Assembly (NCBI GenBank): GCA_039583875.1
Contig: CM077165.1
Span: 76,682,757 to 76,746,756 of the forward strand
Source of the DNA: Platanthera guangdongensis
Lineage: Eukaryota > Streptophyta > Magnoliopsida > Asparagales > Orchidaceae
DNA: 64,000 bases
Direction of reading: 5' to 3'
The notes beneath the pieces are model-generated. The model did not search any database, was not told the origin of the DNA, and saw only the letters and a program-made list of their open reading frames with translations. Below, piece after piece: positions 1 through 9,720 of the stretch; position 1 is the first letter of the stretch; each line of letters opens with the position of its first letter. A program made the position numbers and the translations under genes.

Positions 1-891
1 GAGACAAGGGATCTCCGGTTAGACACGTGAGACTCTAAGCTTGGCTAAGCTTCTGTCGACGGGAGATCTGGAAGAAACCACGATCAAAACCGGCGATCAA
101 CTTGCTTGAGCGGCGACTGCGGCGGAGGTGGAGCGGAACTCGCGATCTAGGTCACGTCGCGGCTCGGCTTCGTATATTTTTTCCGTCGTTTTTACTGTTC
201 AAAAATACGCCTGTATTTACACTGTAGACAACTTCAAGATGACCGTTGTGGGTCCCACCAGAAGAAACCCTAACTCTGGTTCAAAGCAGTGCCAGTGACA
301 GAGTCCGGTTTAGGGAGTTCCAGAAAATCGCCCAAGTCAAAATCGGCGAGAATCACCTGTGATTCTCGTCGAATCGTCGAGAATCAAGGGTGATTCTCGA
401 TGATTCGTCGAGAATCACAAAGTGATTCTCGTCGAATTTGACTTGATTGCACTCTGATTTAGCCGGCGAGAATCAGCCAGTGATTCTCGACGATTCGGCG
501 AGAATCACTAGTGATTCTCGCCGAATCGGCGAGAATCACTTGGTGATTCTCGTCGATTCTTACTTAGATGATTTTTCGTCTTACGCCTCTGAGCTGCTCT
601 TTGACTCATCCTTGCTCCTTATCTGCTCTTGCATAAACACAGCCCTGTACTTGAAAGTAAGTGCACTCCAATAGAGAGAGTACACGTAGGCCAACACACT
701 GATCTGCTCAACGAGGGATTATGTCGTGCAGACCCGTGTATATTGACCTACTGCACCCTGACATTGGTGTGCACTTAGCGTGGAATAACTGCAAGCACAA
801 CTTGAAATATTTTATCAAATACATTGTGAATTCATCTTAGCTTGACAGTGGCTTCCTCAAATCCAGGTAATTGTGGATACAATACCCAACA
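1..891 (-). repeat. Element A 3' LTR (partial)
   Basis: Near-identical to 7010-7903. It ends ...CCCAACA at 891, directly beside the minus-strand polypurine tract. The first roughly 640 bp, matching 6366-7009, lie outside the window. Most of the length difference from the other LTR falls within the palindromic array near 340-560. Confidence 0.93.
340..560. repeat. Palindromic array in element A LTR (left copy)
   Basis: Alternating inverted units of the form GAGAATCAC-nnn-GTGATTCTCG joined by (A/T)CGATTCG(T/G)CG. Each unit is about 32 bp with 9-bp arms. The array lies in U3, upstream (minus strand) of the LTR's TATA-like site. This copy has extra units at its right end that the 5' LTR lacks. 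Confidence 0.85.
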
Positions 892-900
892 ATCTCCCCC
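892..900 (-). other. Element A polypurine tract
   Basis: On the minus strand this reads GGGGGAGAT immediately before the LTR start TGTTGGGTATTG. This is the usual priming site for second-strand DNA synthesis and fixes element orientation as minus. Confidence 0.85.
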
Positions 901-1035
901 TATTTGACGAAGCCAAAATCCTACTAGCTAAGATGAATACCACCAACCAGATAATATATACAACATATAGAATTTAGAGATGCAGCACAAGAGAGTATAG
1001 GCAAACAAACCAAAACTTGAGTCACTCATAAATTC

Positions 1036-1040
<5 letters not shown>

Positions 1041-1076
<36 letters not shown>
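1041..1076. repeat. (TA)n microsatellite
   Basis: Uninterrupted TA run between the polypurine tract and the end of the large extra ORF in element A. The rest of 901-1157 is AT-rich and non-coding. Confidence 0.9.
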
Positions 1077-1080
<4 letters not shown>

Positions 1081-1157
1081 TAATTTCAAGATTGTTCATA
1101 TAATAATAATACACGTTAATTGTTCTTATGAGAGAATGACAAGCTATAAATTTCTGA

Positions 1158-3497
1158 CTATTTTTCTTTGGCTAAGTCATCCTTGAGTTTCTGAGCCAAA
1201 AACTTCTTCCTTTGCCTTTCAACATACTCCTTAGGCTTTGGATAGTATCTGGGAGGAGGAGCTTTATCTGTCGCAGTGTTGGTCCTGAAGAAGATGTTAC
1301 GTTTGGCTTCATAGGTCTTGTGCAGCTCCCACTCATGCTGGCTGTATACATCGTTTCGATTGATTTCCCCTTTTTCTTGTAGCCAGAATGTGTCCAGTAT
1401 GATACTCTTGGATACTGGACTCCACTTTTCGTTTCTTACTTCCTCCTCCTTCAGTCTGATTCTCTTTTCAGCTTGTGTTTCCTTTGATGTCCCTTCTTGA
1501 GATTTTCTCTTGTCCCTGGCTTTTGCTAGGGCTCCTTGATCAAACATTGCCATCAGTTTTGCCTTGGAGGAGGCCCTAGCAGCCCTATGAGCATCAGCCT
1601 GACTTAAATGAACTTCTACAGCACTTACTCCCTCATCAGCCGTAGTATTCTCAGGAGCATGAACACCCGCAGGATTTTCAGGCCAATCGACGCCTAACGC
1701 TTGTCGGAGCATCCACCAGCAACTGTAATAGACATATTGGTTTGACTGTTCAAAGTTGTTGATCATGACTTCCCGAAGCTCAGCCATCTTAGCTATATAT
1801 TCTTTCTCCCCCTTTTTGGCTTCGACTGCAATGGAGTTTGCATAAGAATGCAGTGACTCATCAATATGCTTTGTAGTCCTGGAGAATTCAGTGACCAAGG
1901 CTTGTTGATTGGTGTTAAGAGTTACCATATTGCCATCAAACTTTTGAATGTTATTTGCTACGACATGAGCATTCTGATTCACTACGGCGAGAGTATTGGT
2001 GTTCTTTTTCAATCCATCCATAAGAAGAGTGACAGCTTGGCCGGCCGCTGTATACTTATCTTCAAACTTCTTTTCCATCACGTCCAGTTTGTGATTGATC
2101 TCCACCAAGTTCTTGAGCATGAGATTCTCTGATTTCTTAATTCTGTTCAACATTTTATTTTGAGCTTTCTCAAAAGATGCTTTGAGCTCATCCACAATAC
2201 CCTGAATGACATTCACGGTGTGATTGGCTAGATCATCTCGTAGTGGATGAGCCTGAGGCACTCCTTGGCCTTGCTCTTCATCAGATGCACCTGTAGAGCT
2301 GGACACGAGCACAGTCTGTAAGGGGGGAATGCTTGCGGCCTCTGTAGATTTCTCAGACTCCCCCTCCACTGTTGCACCAATGATCTCAGGAACGATCTCA
2401 GGAGCGTGCTTGTCAGATGGAACTTCAGTGATATCCTGAGTCTCCAAAGCTTCCGGTCCCTCATTGCCTTCTTCCTCACCTTCATCATCCATGAGATCAT
2501 TCTCATCAGCATCATCTTCCAACCCTTCGTCAGCAGTCTCCTCTACAGCACCTCCGGCTCCTAGATCGTTCAGGTTCAGGGCCTCCTCATTCTCCAGCAC
2601 AGCTTCACTTTCTTCTTGTATATCCGTCACTGCATCTCTGGCTATCTGGGAGATGTCAGATACGATATTAGCATCAGTGGGTAGAGGCTCCCCCTCATTT
2701 CCTGCAGTCAAAGCATCAGGAATTTCACGGGGGATAACTAAGGAATCAGCCACAGTTCCGTCCTCGGCTGGAGATACTTCCTGTTGTTCTACCACGACAG
2801 CCTGCCCAATGCGCCTCTCCCATCTGTCAAAAACACTCGAGTCCATTTTCTTCAAGTAATGTAGAGGAACACCTTTACTCATATCGTACTTATCTCCGTT
2901 CAACTGATTGAGATACAGACTGATGATTCGGCCAAAGCTAGGAGATCTGAGGGTGTCCTTTATCTTCTCAAAAAGCAATGCCCCCCAGTTGAATCCTTTT
3001 CTGCTGATAATTGCCACCAGGATCTTGAACATATCTGCAGAGATGTGGTCATGAGAACCCGGTTTGCATATGAGTACCTTCCCAATGATGTCTGACAGAA
3101 GTTTCCCTTCTTCATTCATATCCTTTCGCTTTATCGACCGAGTTCCTCGAGCGAGTCCACAGAATAATAAAGTCCTGGTTTTGTCTTCTTCCTCAAGATA
3201 GTCCTCGTGCTCCGAACTAGTGAGCTGCAAGTATTGGGTTAGCTTGTTTACAGACATCTTGATCGTTGCCCCTGCAACCTTGCTCTTGATGAGAGAATCT
3301 TCATTTCGGAGTTTGGCGGTAGCGAAGAACTCCAGCACTTCCTTGTCCAAGATTTTACACGGGTGCTCCAGCACGAATGAGAGTCCAGCCTCTTCCAGCA
3401 TAATAATGATGTTTCTGAATTCGTCAGAGGCATGTGAGAACCCTGTTCGAACCAGCTCACATCCAGTGATCAGTCCAGCGGTTGTCCTTGGAGCCAT
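1158..3497 (-). CDS. Element A extra ORF (779 aa), unknown function
   Basis: Open frame of 779 codons, placed where some SIRE-type elements carry a third ORF after pol. Residues 1-240 form a compact domain that recurs clearly in element E (31136-31792), sharing for example GLSFVLE, KILDKEVLEFF, LLFCGL and GRII.YLNQL. Residues about 270-400 are strongly acidic (runs of E and D). Residues about 420-580 look coiled-coil (EKAQNKMLNRIKKSE). The C-terminus is rich in K and R. I see no signal peptide or membrane segment, so it is not env-like in the usual sense. The N-terminal domain resembles proteins loosely annotated as putative plant transposon protein, but that is from memory. The first Met was taken as the start; an intact frame in a decayed neighbourhood suggests fairly recent insertion or constraint. 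Confidence 0.8.
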   Translation of the reverse strand: MAPRTTAGLITGCELVRTGFSHASDEFRNIIIMLEEAGLSFVLEHPCKILDKEVLEFFATAKLRNEDSLIKSKVAGATIKMSVNKLTQYLQLTSSEHEDYLEEEDKTRTLLFCGLARGTRSIKRKDMNEEGKLLSDIIGKVLICKPGSHDHISADMFKILVAIISRKGFNWGALLFEKIKDTLRSPSFGRIISLYLNQLNGDKYDMSKGVPLHYLKKMDSSVFDRWERRIGQAVVVEQQEVSPAEDGTVADSLVIPREIPDALTAGNEGEPLPTDANIVSDISQIARDAVTDIQEESEAVLENEEALNLNDLGAGGAVEETADEGLEDDADENDLMDDEGEEEGNEGPEALETQDITEVPSDKHAPEIVPEIIGATVEGESEKSTEAASIPPLQTVLVSSSTGASDEEQGQGVPQAHPLRDDLANHTVNVIQGIVDELKASFEKAQNKMLNRIKKSENLMLKNLVEINHKLDVMEKKFEDKYTAAGQAVTLLMDGLKKNTNTLAVVNQNAHVVANNIQKFDGNMVTLNTNQQALVTEFSRTTKHIDESLHSYANSIAVEAKKGEKEYIAKMAELREVMINNFEQSNQYVYYSCWWMLRQALGVDWPENPAGVHAPENTTADEGVSAVEVHLSQADAHRAARASSKAKLMAMFDQGALAKARDKRKSQEGTSKETQAEKRIRLKEEEVRNEKWSPVSKSIILDTFWLQEKGEINRNDVYSQHEWELHKTYEAKRNIFFRTNTATDKAPPPRYYPKPKEYVERQRKKFLAQKLKDDLAKEK

Positions 3498-4410
3498 CGC
3501 AAACCTAGGGAGAGAATCCCTACTCTACGCTTAATCAAAAGTCAAAAGGGAAGCGACACTAGTGATAAAGTCCAAGTAACGGTGAGGATGTGGTTACCTA
3601 AAAGCGTAGACGGTGAGTTATTTCGATGAAGACGATGGACACCCGGTAGGTGCCCGCGACTGTTATTGATCGAAACCGCAGATAAATCCCTGGAAGGAAG
3701 AATCGGCGAGATCGGGAGAGGAGAGATCCACGGAAGGTGCACCCGAGAGAGGAGAGATCCACGGAAGACAATCGGCGAGATAGACGGGATTCTTCACGAG
3801 TTGCGGGATTCTTGCAAGATGTCGACAGAAGGGGAAGAATCGGCGAGAGACCTTCGGTGAGCTTCCTGCGAGAGACCTTCGGTGAGCTTCCTGCGGGATG
3901 TCGACGGAAGTCTTCACGATTCGGCGAGAGACCTTCGGTGAGCTTCCTGCGGAATATGAAGGGTCGGCGGGAGACTGACAAGATTTCGACGGGTTTAAAA
4001 AGGGATTTTAAAGGGTTTCCGTTTGTCTAAGTCGAAATTGAAGGGATTCTTTAACAGGAATCTACGGGTTAAGAGACATGCCGGATTTTCGAAGTCTTCC
4101 GATGTCAAGTCAATTTAAAAATCTTCTAAATATATAAATACTTCTTAAAGCCAATCTATTTAGGGTTTGAACAGGGCTTTTCCATACATTTCTTGATGGC
4201 AAGATTTCCAATGACGTATCTTCGTTGTCGAGATTTCCAAAGACGTATCTTCGTTAGTTTTCAGTGAACTAATTTACGCCTGTAGATGTTAGTTCTCGAA
4301 TCTACCAGTGGAATTTCCGATAACTCTTTAATGATGTATCTAAGGTTTATATTCACCGTGTTAACCTATCCTTAGATGTGCACACATATATGTATATATA
4401 TATATATAAA

Positions 4411-4488
<78 letters not shown>

Positions 4489-4639
4489 GTCGATAAAAAA
4501 TGACTCAAGTCTTGGAGCTGATGAAAAATACCTGGGATTATGAGAGTTATCATTTAGCCTCTCTGACTAAAACATACCAGGTGCTCGATGTGAGTATGCC
4601 CATATAGATATCACTGCTGTTATTCCAGATGCATGTTCC
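3498..4639. other. Element A spacer between gag/pol relic and extra ORF
   Basis: Non-coding. On the plus strand it holds repeated ACCTTCGGTGAGCTTCCTGC units (about 3848-3950), several CGGCGAGA motifs like those in the LTR, and an interrupted then perfect (TA)n tract. On the minus strand a TATTTATATATTTAG sequence near 4123-4137 could be an internal TATA box ahead of the extra ORF; this is inference only. Confidence 0.6.
4411..4486. repeat. (TA)n microsatellite upstream of extra ORF
   Basis: Long uninterrupted TA run inside the element A spacer. Element E has a similar TA run at the matching position, before its copy of the same ORF. Confidence 0.95.
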
Positions 4640-4713
4640 AATTCAGTCTTGAAACATCTACTGTCTAGTTCCCATTATATTTACGGGAACCTAGACTACC
4701 CTGCAAAAGAGAG
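4640..4713 (-). pseudogene. Element A pol relic (protease start)
   Basis: Directly after gag the minus strand keeps a short stretch like the start of copia pol. It includes a CTAGACAGTAGATGT segment readable as L-D-S-R-C, which matches the retropepsin motif L-D-S-G-C with Gly changed to Arg. Homology then stops and the rest of pol is missing. This suggests A descends from a full element by deletion of protease, integrase, RT and RNase H. Confidence 0.55.
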
Positions 4714-6291
4714 TTACTTTACCTTAGGAACCCAATACATATTGGGTCCTAGGTTCCTGTTAGCATAAACACTCGACTGCCTTCCTTCAGAAATCCTGTC
4801 AGGAAGACTACCTCTGCCCAGGAGATGTGGATAGGCCCTTGCCCTTGACACAGAGGGGTTGTGCCAATAGTCTATGGCAAAGTGTCCCACCTTGCCACAG
4901 CACCAACACGCGTGAATGTTGTATCTCCGTTTCTGACCTGATCTAGTGACTGAGGTAGTCATGAGCCTAGGTCCAAACAGGATAGATCTGGATCTGCTCC
5001 CAGAACTGCCTCTTCCACCGTGACACATGGAAGGGTGGAATGAATGCATGCAACGAGCGTCACGAGGCCTGGGAGGTGGTACCTTCCTTTCAGTCAGCCC
5101 CCTTCCTGTGGCCCCATGAGAACTTACAGCATGACTTATAACCCCCCTTTCATGTATCCTTGGGTGGAGAGAAGAGTTCTGAGAGCTGATACCAGCCGAT
5201 TTATGCCGAGTAGGGGCAGTGGCCGAGAATACAAAGGGCTCAGAATGAGCCTTAGGTATTCTCTCATGGGTGGCCATGACAGCCCTTGCACTATGGGTGT
5301 CTCCACATGAGGACAAATCACCCCTGCAGTGACCACGATTATTCCTGTGGTCATACCTGAAGGCATGATGAATACCCTTCCTGCTTGGAGTGGGGGGTCG
5401 GAATACCGTTTCCCCATTTCTCCACGAATTGATAATTCGGGAGATCCACCCGTTTTCTTCCTTTCTCTTCATAGCATCAACCTTGGAAAAGTTTGATACT
5501 ATCCTTTTCTCAATCTCTAGACTACTCTCTAGATCAGAGATTTTAGAGTCCTTGACCTTGTTGGATGCCAATTGGAGAACCAACAAGATCTTCAGCCGTG
5601 CAATCTCCTGAGCTTGTTCTTCAACAAGCATGTTGCTTTTCTGAAGGGCTCTCTTCAGGGAATCAGAATTTTCTGAAGGGACACAGTTCCTGTCTTCAGA
5701 AACTTCAAGAGAGACGGGGCAGGATGAAAACGTTACCTGCTCTTCAGTGTTAGTGTCATTAGAGCCAGTGACCGTTGTGTCATCCTCATCAGAGCTGCTT
5801 TCCTCACTGGCCTCTTCAGTATCTGACACGGACACTGGAGCTCTGATGCTGTCCGATTGATCCTTGCCTTCATCTTCAGAGGCGAGGACCCCCATATAGG
5901 CTTCATCCTCTAGTTGACAGCAGATTCCAGCTTTCTCTGATCCCCCCATCAGCTCTGAGATCATCACCCACATAGATTTGGCCGTCTCACATTTTTCCAA
6001 TTTAGAGCAAGAAGGTCCAGACCAGATAACCATGATAATCTGACGAATCCTCTTGTCCAGATTAAATAATGAAAGTTCCATTTCCGACATCTCAGCAATG
6101 CACTTGGGCACTTGGATATTCTTTCCAGAGCCGGAGGTCTTCATAGGAATAAAAGGACCCTCTTCCAGGATGAAAGATGCTCGAGGATCGATAGCCTCTA
6201 AGTGATACGACACTCTCATCTTCCAGACGGGATAATAATCCTTTGTGCATGTGGGAAGTCTTAGTGGCGATATCTCATGATCCAGCTCCAT
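4714..6291 (-). CDS. Element A gag polyprotein (525 aa, internally deleted)
   Basis: SIRE-type copia gag, the structural protein that packages element RNA. Residues 1-125 resemble the gag N-terminal region (compare GSFIPMK in element D with GPFIPMK here). Soon after residue 125 the sequence jumps into the acidic SDTEE/SSSDEDD linker, so the rest of the capsid-type domain and the first CCHC knuckle seen in elements D, E and F-neighbour are absent. A serine/basic region follows. Near the C-terminus lies a second knuckle, CWCCGKVGHFAIDYWH, whose last Cys is Tyr (TGT to TAT). It ends ...YWVPKVK like its relatives. The frame is open, but the product probably cannot package RNA normally. Confidence 0.85.
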   Translation of the reverse strand: MELDHEISPLRLPTCTKDYYPVWKMRVSYHLEAIDPRASFILEEGPFIPMKTSGSGKNIQVPKCIAEMSEMELSLFNLDKRIRQIIMVIWSGPSCSKLEKCETAKSMWVMISELMGGSEKAGICCQLEDEAYMGVLASEDEGKDQSDSIRAPVSVSDTEEASEESSSDEDDTTVTGSNDTNTEEQVTFSSCPVSLEVSEDRNCVPSENSDSLKRALQKSNMLVEEQAQEIARLKILLVLQLASNKVKDSKISDLESSLEIEKRIVSNFSKVDAMKRKEENGWISRIINSWRNGETVFRPPTPSRKGIHHAFRYDHRNNRGHCRGDLSSCGDTHSARAVMATHERIPKAHSEPFVFSATAPTRHKSAGISSQNSSLHPRIHERGVISHAVSSHGATGRGLTERKVPPPRPRDARCMHSFHPSMCHGGRGSSGSRSRSILFGPRLMTTSVTRSGQKRRYNIHACWCCGKVGHFAIDYWHNPSVSRARAYPHLLGRGSLPDRISEGRQSSVYANRNLGPNMYWVPKVK

Positions 6292-6349
6292 GCTTCTGAC
6301 ACTGGTGGCAGGATTCTACTCAAGGTGTAAACCTTTTTGATGAGCAACC

Positions 6350-6363
6350 TCCCTCTGATACCA
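6350..6363 (-). other. Element A primer binding site
   Basis: Minus strand reads TGGTATCAGAGGGA, complementary in type to the 3' end of plant initiator-Met tRNA. Two bases (AG) separate it from the LTR terminus at 6366. Confidence 0.88.
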
Positions 6364-7182
6364 CTTGAAAGTCCACCTAGTGTCAACTATCTTCACCTAT
6401 GGGGGGGGGGGGAATAGGTGACGTGCAGCGTTTTTGCGGAATTTAAAATTGAACATGCACAAGAAAATAAAACACCACATCAAAGAAGGTACACAAGCAA
6501 TTTATAGTGGTTCCCCGATTTGGGTACATCCACTTCCCCCTTCGACCTATCTCCCAACAAGGGACGACTCGGTCTCTTCACCAACAGGATTGAAATCCAA
6601 TCCTTGCACTATTGGAAGGAATCATTCCACGCGTAGGAGTCAACACTCCCACAACACGGGTTGCACCAAACCCTTACAACTAGGAACCTACGTTCCTTTA
6701 CAACAAAAATAAACTAGAATGTACAAGAAATACAAACTACGTTTGGAGACTAAGGTGTCCCTCTTCGTTCGACGTGTTCTTGAAGTCCACGAAGAGTCCA
6801 CAACCCTAGATCTCTCTTGGAGAGAATCTCCCCGGAACCGGCGGCGGCAACGGCTTGGTTCACGGGATCGGCAGCGACAACGGTGTGTGGCTGCTGTACT
6901 TTGGAGATCCAAACTTCGTAGCAAAGCTAGCTAGGTCTTCCAACGGTCACACTAGGATCGGTCGTCTCGATCGATTCGGACGGGGAAGGTTTTCCCGATC
7001 AACAAATCAAGAGACAAGGGATCTCCGGTTAGACACGTGAGACTCTAAGCTTGGATAAGCTTCTGTCGACGGGAGATCTGGAAGAAACCACGATCAAAAC
7101 CGGCGATCAACTTGCTTGAGCGGTGACGGCGGCAGCGGCGGAGCGGAACTCGCGATCTAGGTCACGTCGCGGCTCGGCTTCT

Positions 7183-7188
7183 TATATT
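7183..7188 (-). promoter_or_regulatory. TATA-like site of element A LTR
   Basis: Minus strand reads AAAATATAAG. It sits about 160 bp downstream of the palindromic array in the direction of transcription, as expected for a U3 promoter. The left LTR has AAAATATACG at the matching place (171-180). Confidence 0.5.
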
Positions 7189-7347
7189 TTTTCCGTCGTT
7201 TTTACTGTTCAAAAATACGCCTGTATTTATACTGTAGACAACTTCAATATGACCGTTGTGGGTCCCACCAGAAGAAACCCTAACTCCGGTTCAAAGCAGT
7301 GCCAGCGACAGAGTCCGGTTCAGGGAGTTCCAGAAAATCGCCCCAGT

Positions 7348-7575
7348 CAAAATCGGCGAGAATCACCTGTGATTCTCGTCGAATCGTCGAGAATCAAGGG
7401 TGATTCTCGACGATTCGGCGAGAATCACAAAGTGATTCTCGACGATTCGTCGAGAATCACAAAGTTATTCTCGACGATTCGTCGAGAATCACAAAGTGAT
7501 TCTCGTCGAATTTGACTTGATTGCACTCTGATTTAGCCGGCGAGAATCATCCAGTGATTCTCGACGATTCTTACT
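7348..7575. repeat. Palindromic array in element A LTR (right copy)
   Basis: Same GAGAATCAC...GTGATTCTC dyad units as the left LTR but with a different copy number: an extra CACAAAGT(T/G)ATTCTCGACG unit in the middle and fewer units at the end. The array is therefore unstable between otherwise near-identical LTRs. Confidence 0.85.
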
Positions 7576-7903
7576 TAGATGATTTTTCGTCTTACGCCTC
7601 TGAGCTGCTCTTTGACTCATCCTTACTCCTTGTCTGCTCTTGCATAAACACAGCCCTGTACTTGAAAGTAAGTGCACTCCAATAGAGAGAGTACACGTAG
7701 GCCAACACACTGATCTGATCAATGAGGGATTACGTCGTGCAGACCCGTGTATATTGACCTACTGCACCCTGACATTGGTGTGCACTTAGCGTGGAATAAC
7801 TGCAAGCACAACTTGAAATATTCTATCAAATACATTGTGAATTCATCTTAGCTTGACAGTTGGCTTCCTCAAATCCAGGTAATTGTGGATACAATACCCA
7901 ACA

Positions 7904-8595
7904 AAGATGGTTGGTGCGCTCCAAGGCGAAGGACTTGGACGCCCATACCCTTACTGCAATACTTTTAGAAGTTGCACCTTCAGTTCCGCCATTTTCTTAG
8001 GCGCTAGCCGATAAGGAGATCGTGACACAGGCTTTGCACCCGGTACTAGCTCAAACATGAAATCTATCTCCCGTCGAGGCGGGGCTCCAGGAAGATCTCA
8101 GGGAACACTAGTGTACAGACCAGCTTTACACCAGCACGAACCGCCTTCACCACCTGAAGAGCAGACGCCAACGTCTTGCTCGACCTCTCCGAGCTCGTAA
8201 AGGTCGTCTCACGACTAGCTCCCAGCTTGGCTTCCTTACTACCGCAATCGATATAGGCTTGCTGCTCCGAGAGCCAGTCCATGCCAAATATTACGTCGAA
8301 CTCCCCTAGCGGTAGTAACGACGCTTGCAGATCAAACTGCTGATTCCCAATCCAAAACTAAGCGTAACAAATTCTATCCGCGCACAATGAGCACAATTGG
8401 ACTATAACGCATCCACTTTGTCTCTTAGCATCGAAGGAGGTACTCCGACGCACAATATAATTCCAAACCAAGGAATGTGAAGCTCCTTAAACGAACGGTG
8501 CTCTCGCAGATAAAGTAAAGTCGCAGCAAAGCTTAGCACAAATAGTTCTAAGCTAACATGCACAAGGGCGACAAGTATTTAAGGCAAAACTATCT
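7904..8595 (-). pseudogene. Element B protease/RT fragment
   Basis: Minus-strand relic. A readable segment has the conserved retropepsin C-terminal motif EFDVIFGMDWL (about 8276-8308). It is followed by the linker into RT (REIDFMFELVPGAKP.SRSPYRLAP) and, after an in-frame stop, GYGRPSPSPWSAPTI, which matches the RT start [11 protein letters not shown]. Frameshifts and stops break it. The protease N-terminal part (D-S/T-G motif) was not recognisable. The fragment ends abruptly at the element A insertion. Confidence 0.75.
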
Positions 8596-9495
8596 TTAAA
8601 CCATACCTGTCGTCACGACGACGTGCTTTCTCCAGGGCTTTAGGCACTCACGAGCATAATGCCCCGACTCCCCACATTTGAAACATGTGCCTGGGGTCTG
8701 ACCCGTAGTCGCCCCAGAAGCACCAGAAAGAGCTTGACCCGAAGTCCTATGCTCCTTATACCATTTTTGATATCCAGACTTTGAGGTGTTCGGCACTTGG
8801 AATGCCGTTTCCTTTGCACTAACATCCTTGACTGCTCCTGACATAGCTTTCTTACCCTTCAGAGCACCATTCCAACAGTCTCGGGCAAAGTGCCCTTTCT
8901 TTCCACAAGTATGACAAGTGTAAGTAGCTTTACTAGTCGATTTCATAGCCCCTTTCTCCAGCATTCTGCCGGATGCAGCTCTTATAAGGTTTATATAGTT
9001 CGATACCATGGTCGCTGGCATCGGGAGGGTCTTCCTCAGATCTGCCTCCAAAGATCTAGCTGATTCCACCAAGGCTCGGAATCCCACTAACTTTGGTCCT
9101 AGCAGTAGAACTCGTAACTCGGCACGCAGGCCATTATAAAATCTATCGACTGTAGCTTGTTCATTATCCAACTCGAAGCATGGGTAGCGACATATCAGAA
9201 GAAATGCTTGCAAATATTCCTCAACTGTGTGCGCTCCCTGCACTAAATGCATACTCAGCTGCTGCCCCAATGGTCTACCAAAGGTCATCTGCTGCATCAC
9301 GCCCACCGGCGTTGAAGCCACAACAGGGGCGCAGGGTTGTACATTTCCTCCAAGCTGTGCACCCGTCACAGCGAACACCGCTTCTACGATCCTTCTAACG
9401 GTTTCATACGAAGGAGGAGGCTCAAACACCTCACCGGGTGCACTATGCTCCTCAGAAACCGGACATTCTGGCTGTCCAGCACCGCTTCCGGTCAC
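8596..9495 (-). CDS. Element B gag (299 aa, shortened)
   Basis: Gypsy gag with two CCHC knuckles, CHTCGKKGHFARDC and CFKCGESGHYAREC, both with complete ligands. The upstream part keeps the late capsid region (VEEYLQAFLLICRY, FYNGLRAELR). The early capsid region is missing between about residues 70 and 80: PVGVMQQMTF runs straight into the late part. At 299 aa it is shorter than a typical gypsy gag of about 400-500 aa. It lies next to the primer site as expected. Confidence 0.8.
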   Translation of the reverse strand: MTGSGAGQPECPVSEEHSAPGEVFEPPPSYETVRRIVEAVFAVTGAQLGGNVQPCAPVVASTPVGVMQQMTFGRPLGQQLSMHLVQGAHTVEEYLQAFLLICRYPCFELDNEQATVDRFYNGLRAELRVLLLGPKLVGFRALVESARSLEADLRKTLPMPATMVSNYINLIRAASGRMLEKGAMKSTSKATYTCHTCGKKGHFARDCWNGALKGKKAMSGAVKDVSAKETAFQVPNTSKSGYQKWYKEHRTSGQALSGASGATTGQTPGTCFKCGESGHYARECLKPWRKHVVVTTGMV

Positions 9496-9706
9496 CTATA
9501 GTGGTACAAAACACCGTTAAGCGACCAAATAAAATTGCGAACAGCAATTATAGGAACACGTAGGTTCCTCAAACACCAGTATTTTCATTCCTAAGTGGAC
9601 ATTCATGGGTTCTTTTTACTGTTATTACGATGACGCACACAATGTGCTCACCACCCCTTAAAAAGAATTCGTCCACGAATTCCCTTAAGCCCGACCAAAA
9701 CCAGTA

Positions 9707-9717
9707 GTCTGATACCA
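9707..9717 (-). other. Element B primer binding site
   Basis: Minus strand reads TGGTATCAGAC, an initiator-Met tRNA type primer site, three bases from the LTR end at 9721. Confidence 0.85.
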
Positions 9718-9720
9718 AAT

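Larger units (their letters stand above)
1..7903 (-). mobile_element. Element A: pol-less copia-type LTR retrotransposon (left LTR cut by window edge)
   Basis: Two direct repeats bound the element: 1-891, which enters the window mid-LTR, and 6366-7903. On the minus strand the order is 5' LTR, primer site TGGTATCAGAGG, gag, a short pol relic, a 1.1 kb spacer, a large extra ORF, a polypurine tract (GGGGGAGAT) and the 3' LTR. The LTR has TG and CA ends. No integrase, RT or RNase H is present, so it is non-autonomous. Its right end abuts a gypsy pol reading frame at 7904, so A inserted into element B. A 5-bp target duplication would read AAGAT, with the partner copy left of the window. Gag style and primer site point to the SIRE/Maximus group of copia; that placement is inferred. 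Confidence 0.9.
6366..7903 (-). repeat. Element A 5' LTR (1538 bp)
   Basis: Plus-strand ends are TGAAAGTCC and ...CCCAACA, giving TG...CA in both directions. It carries a G-run near 6404 (at least 10 G), a minus-strand TATA-like site near 7185 and the palindromic array at 7348-7575. It closely matches 1-891 over the shared part, which implies recent insertion. Confidence 0.92.

Noticed and set aside
447..674. 75-codon plus-strand frame near the left edge
   Set aside because: Lies in the A LTR palindromic array on the strand opposite to element transcription; peptide repeats reflect the DNA repeat.
1158..3497. Envelope-like gene
   Set aside because: Position after pol is env-like, but no signal peptide, transmembrane helix or Cys pattern is visible; acidic and coiled-coil composition argues against it.
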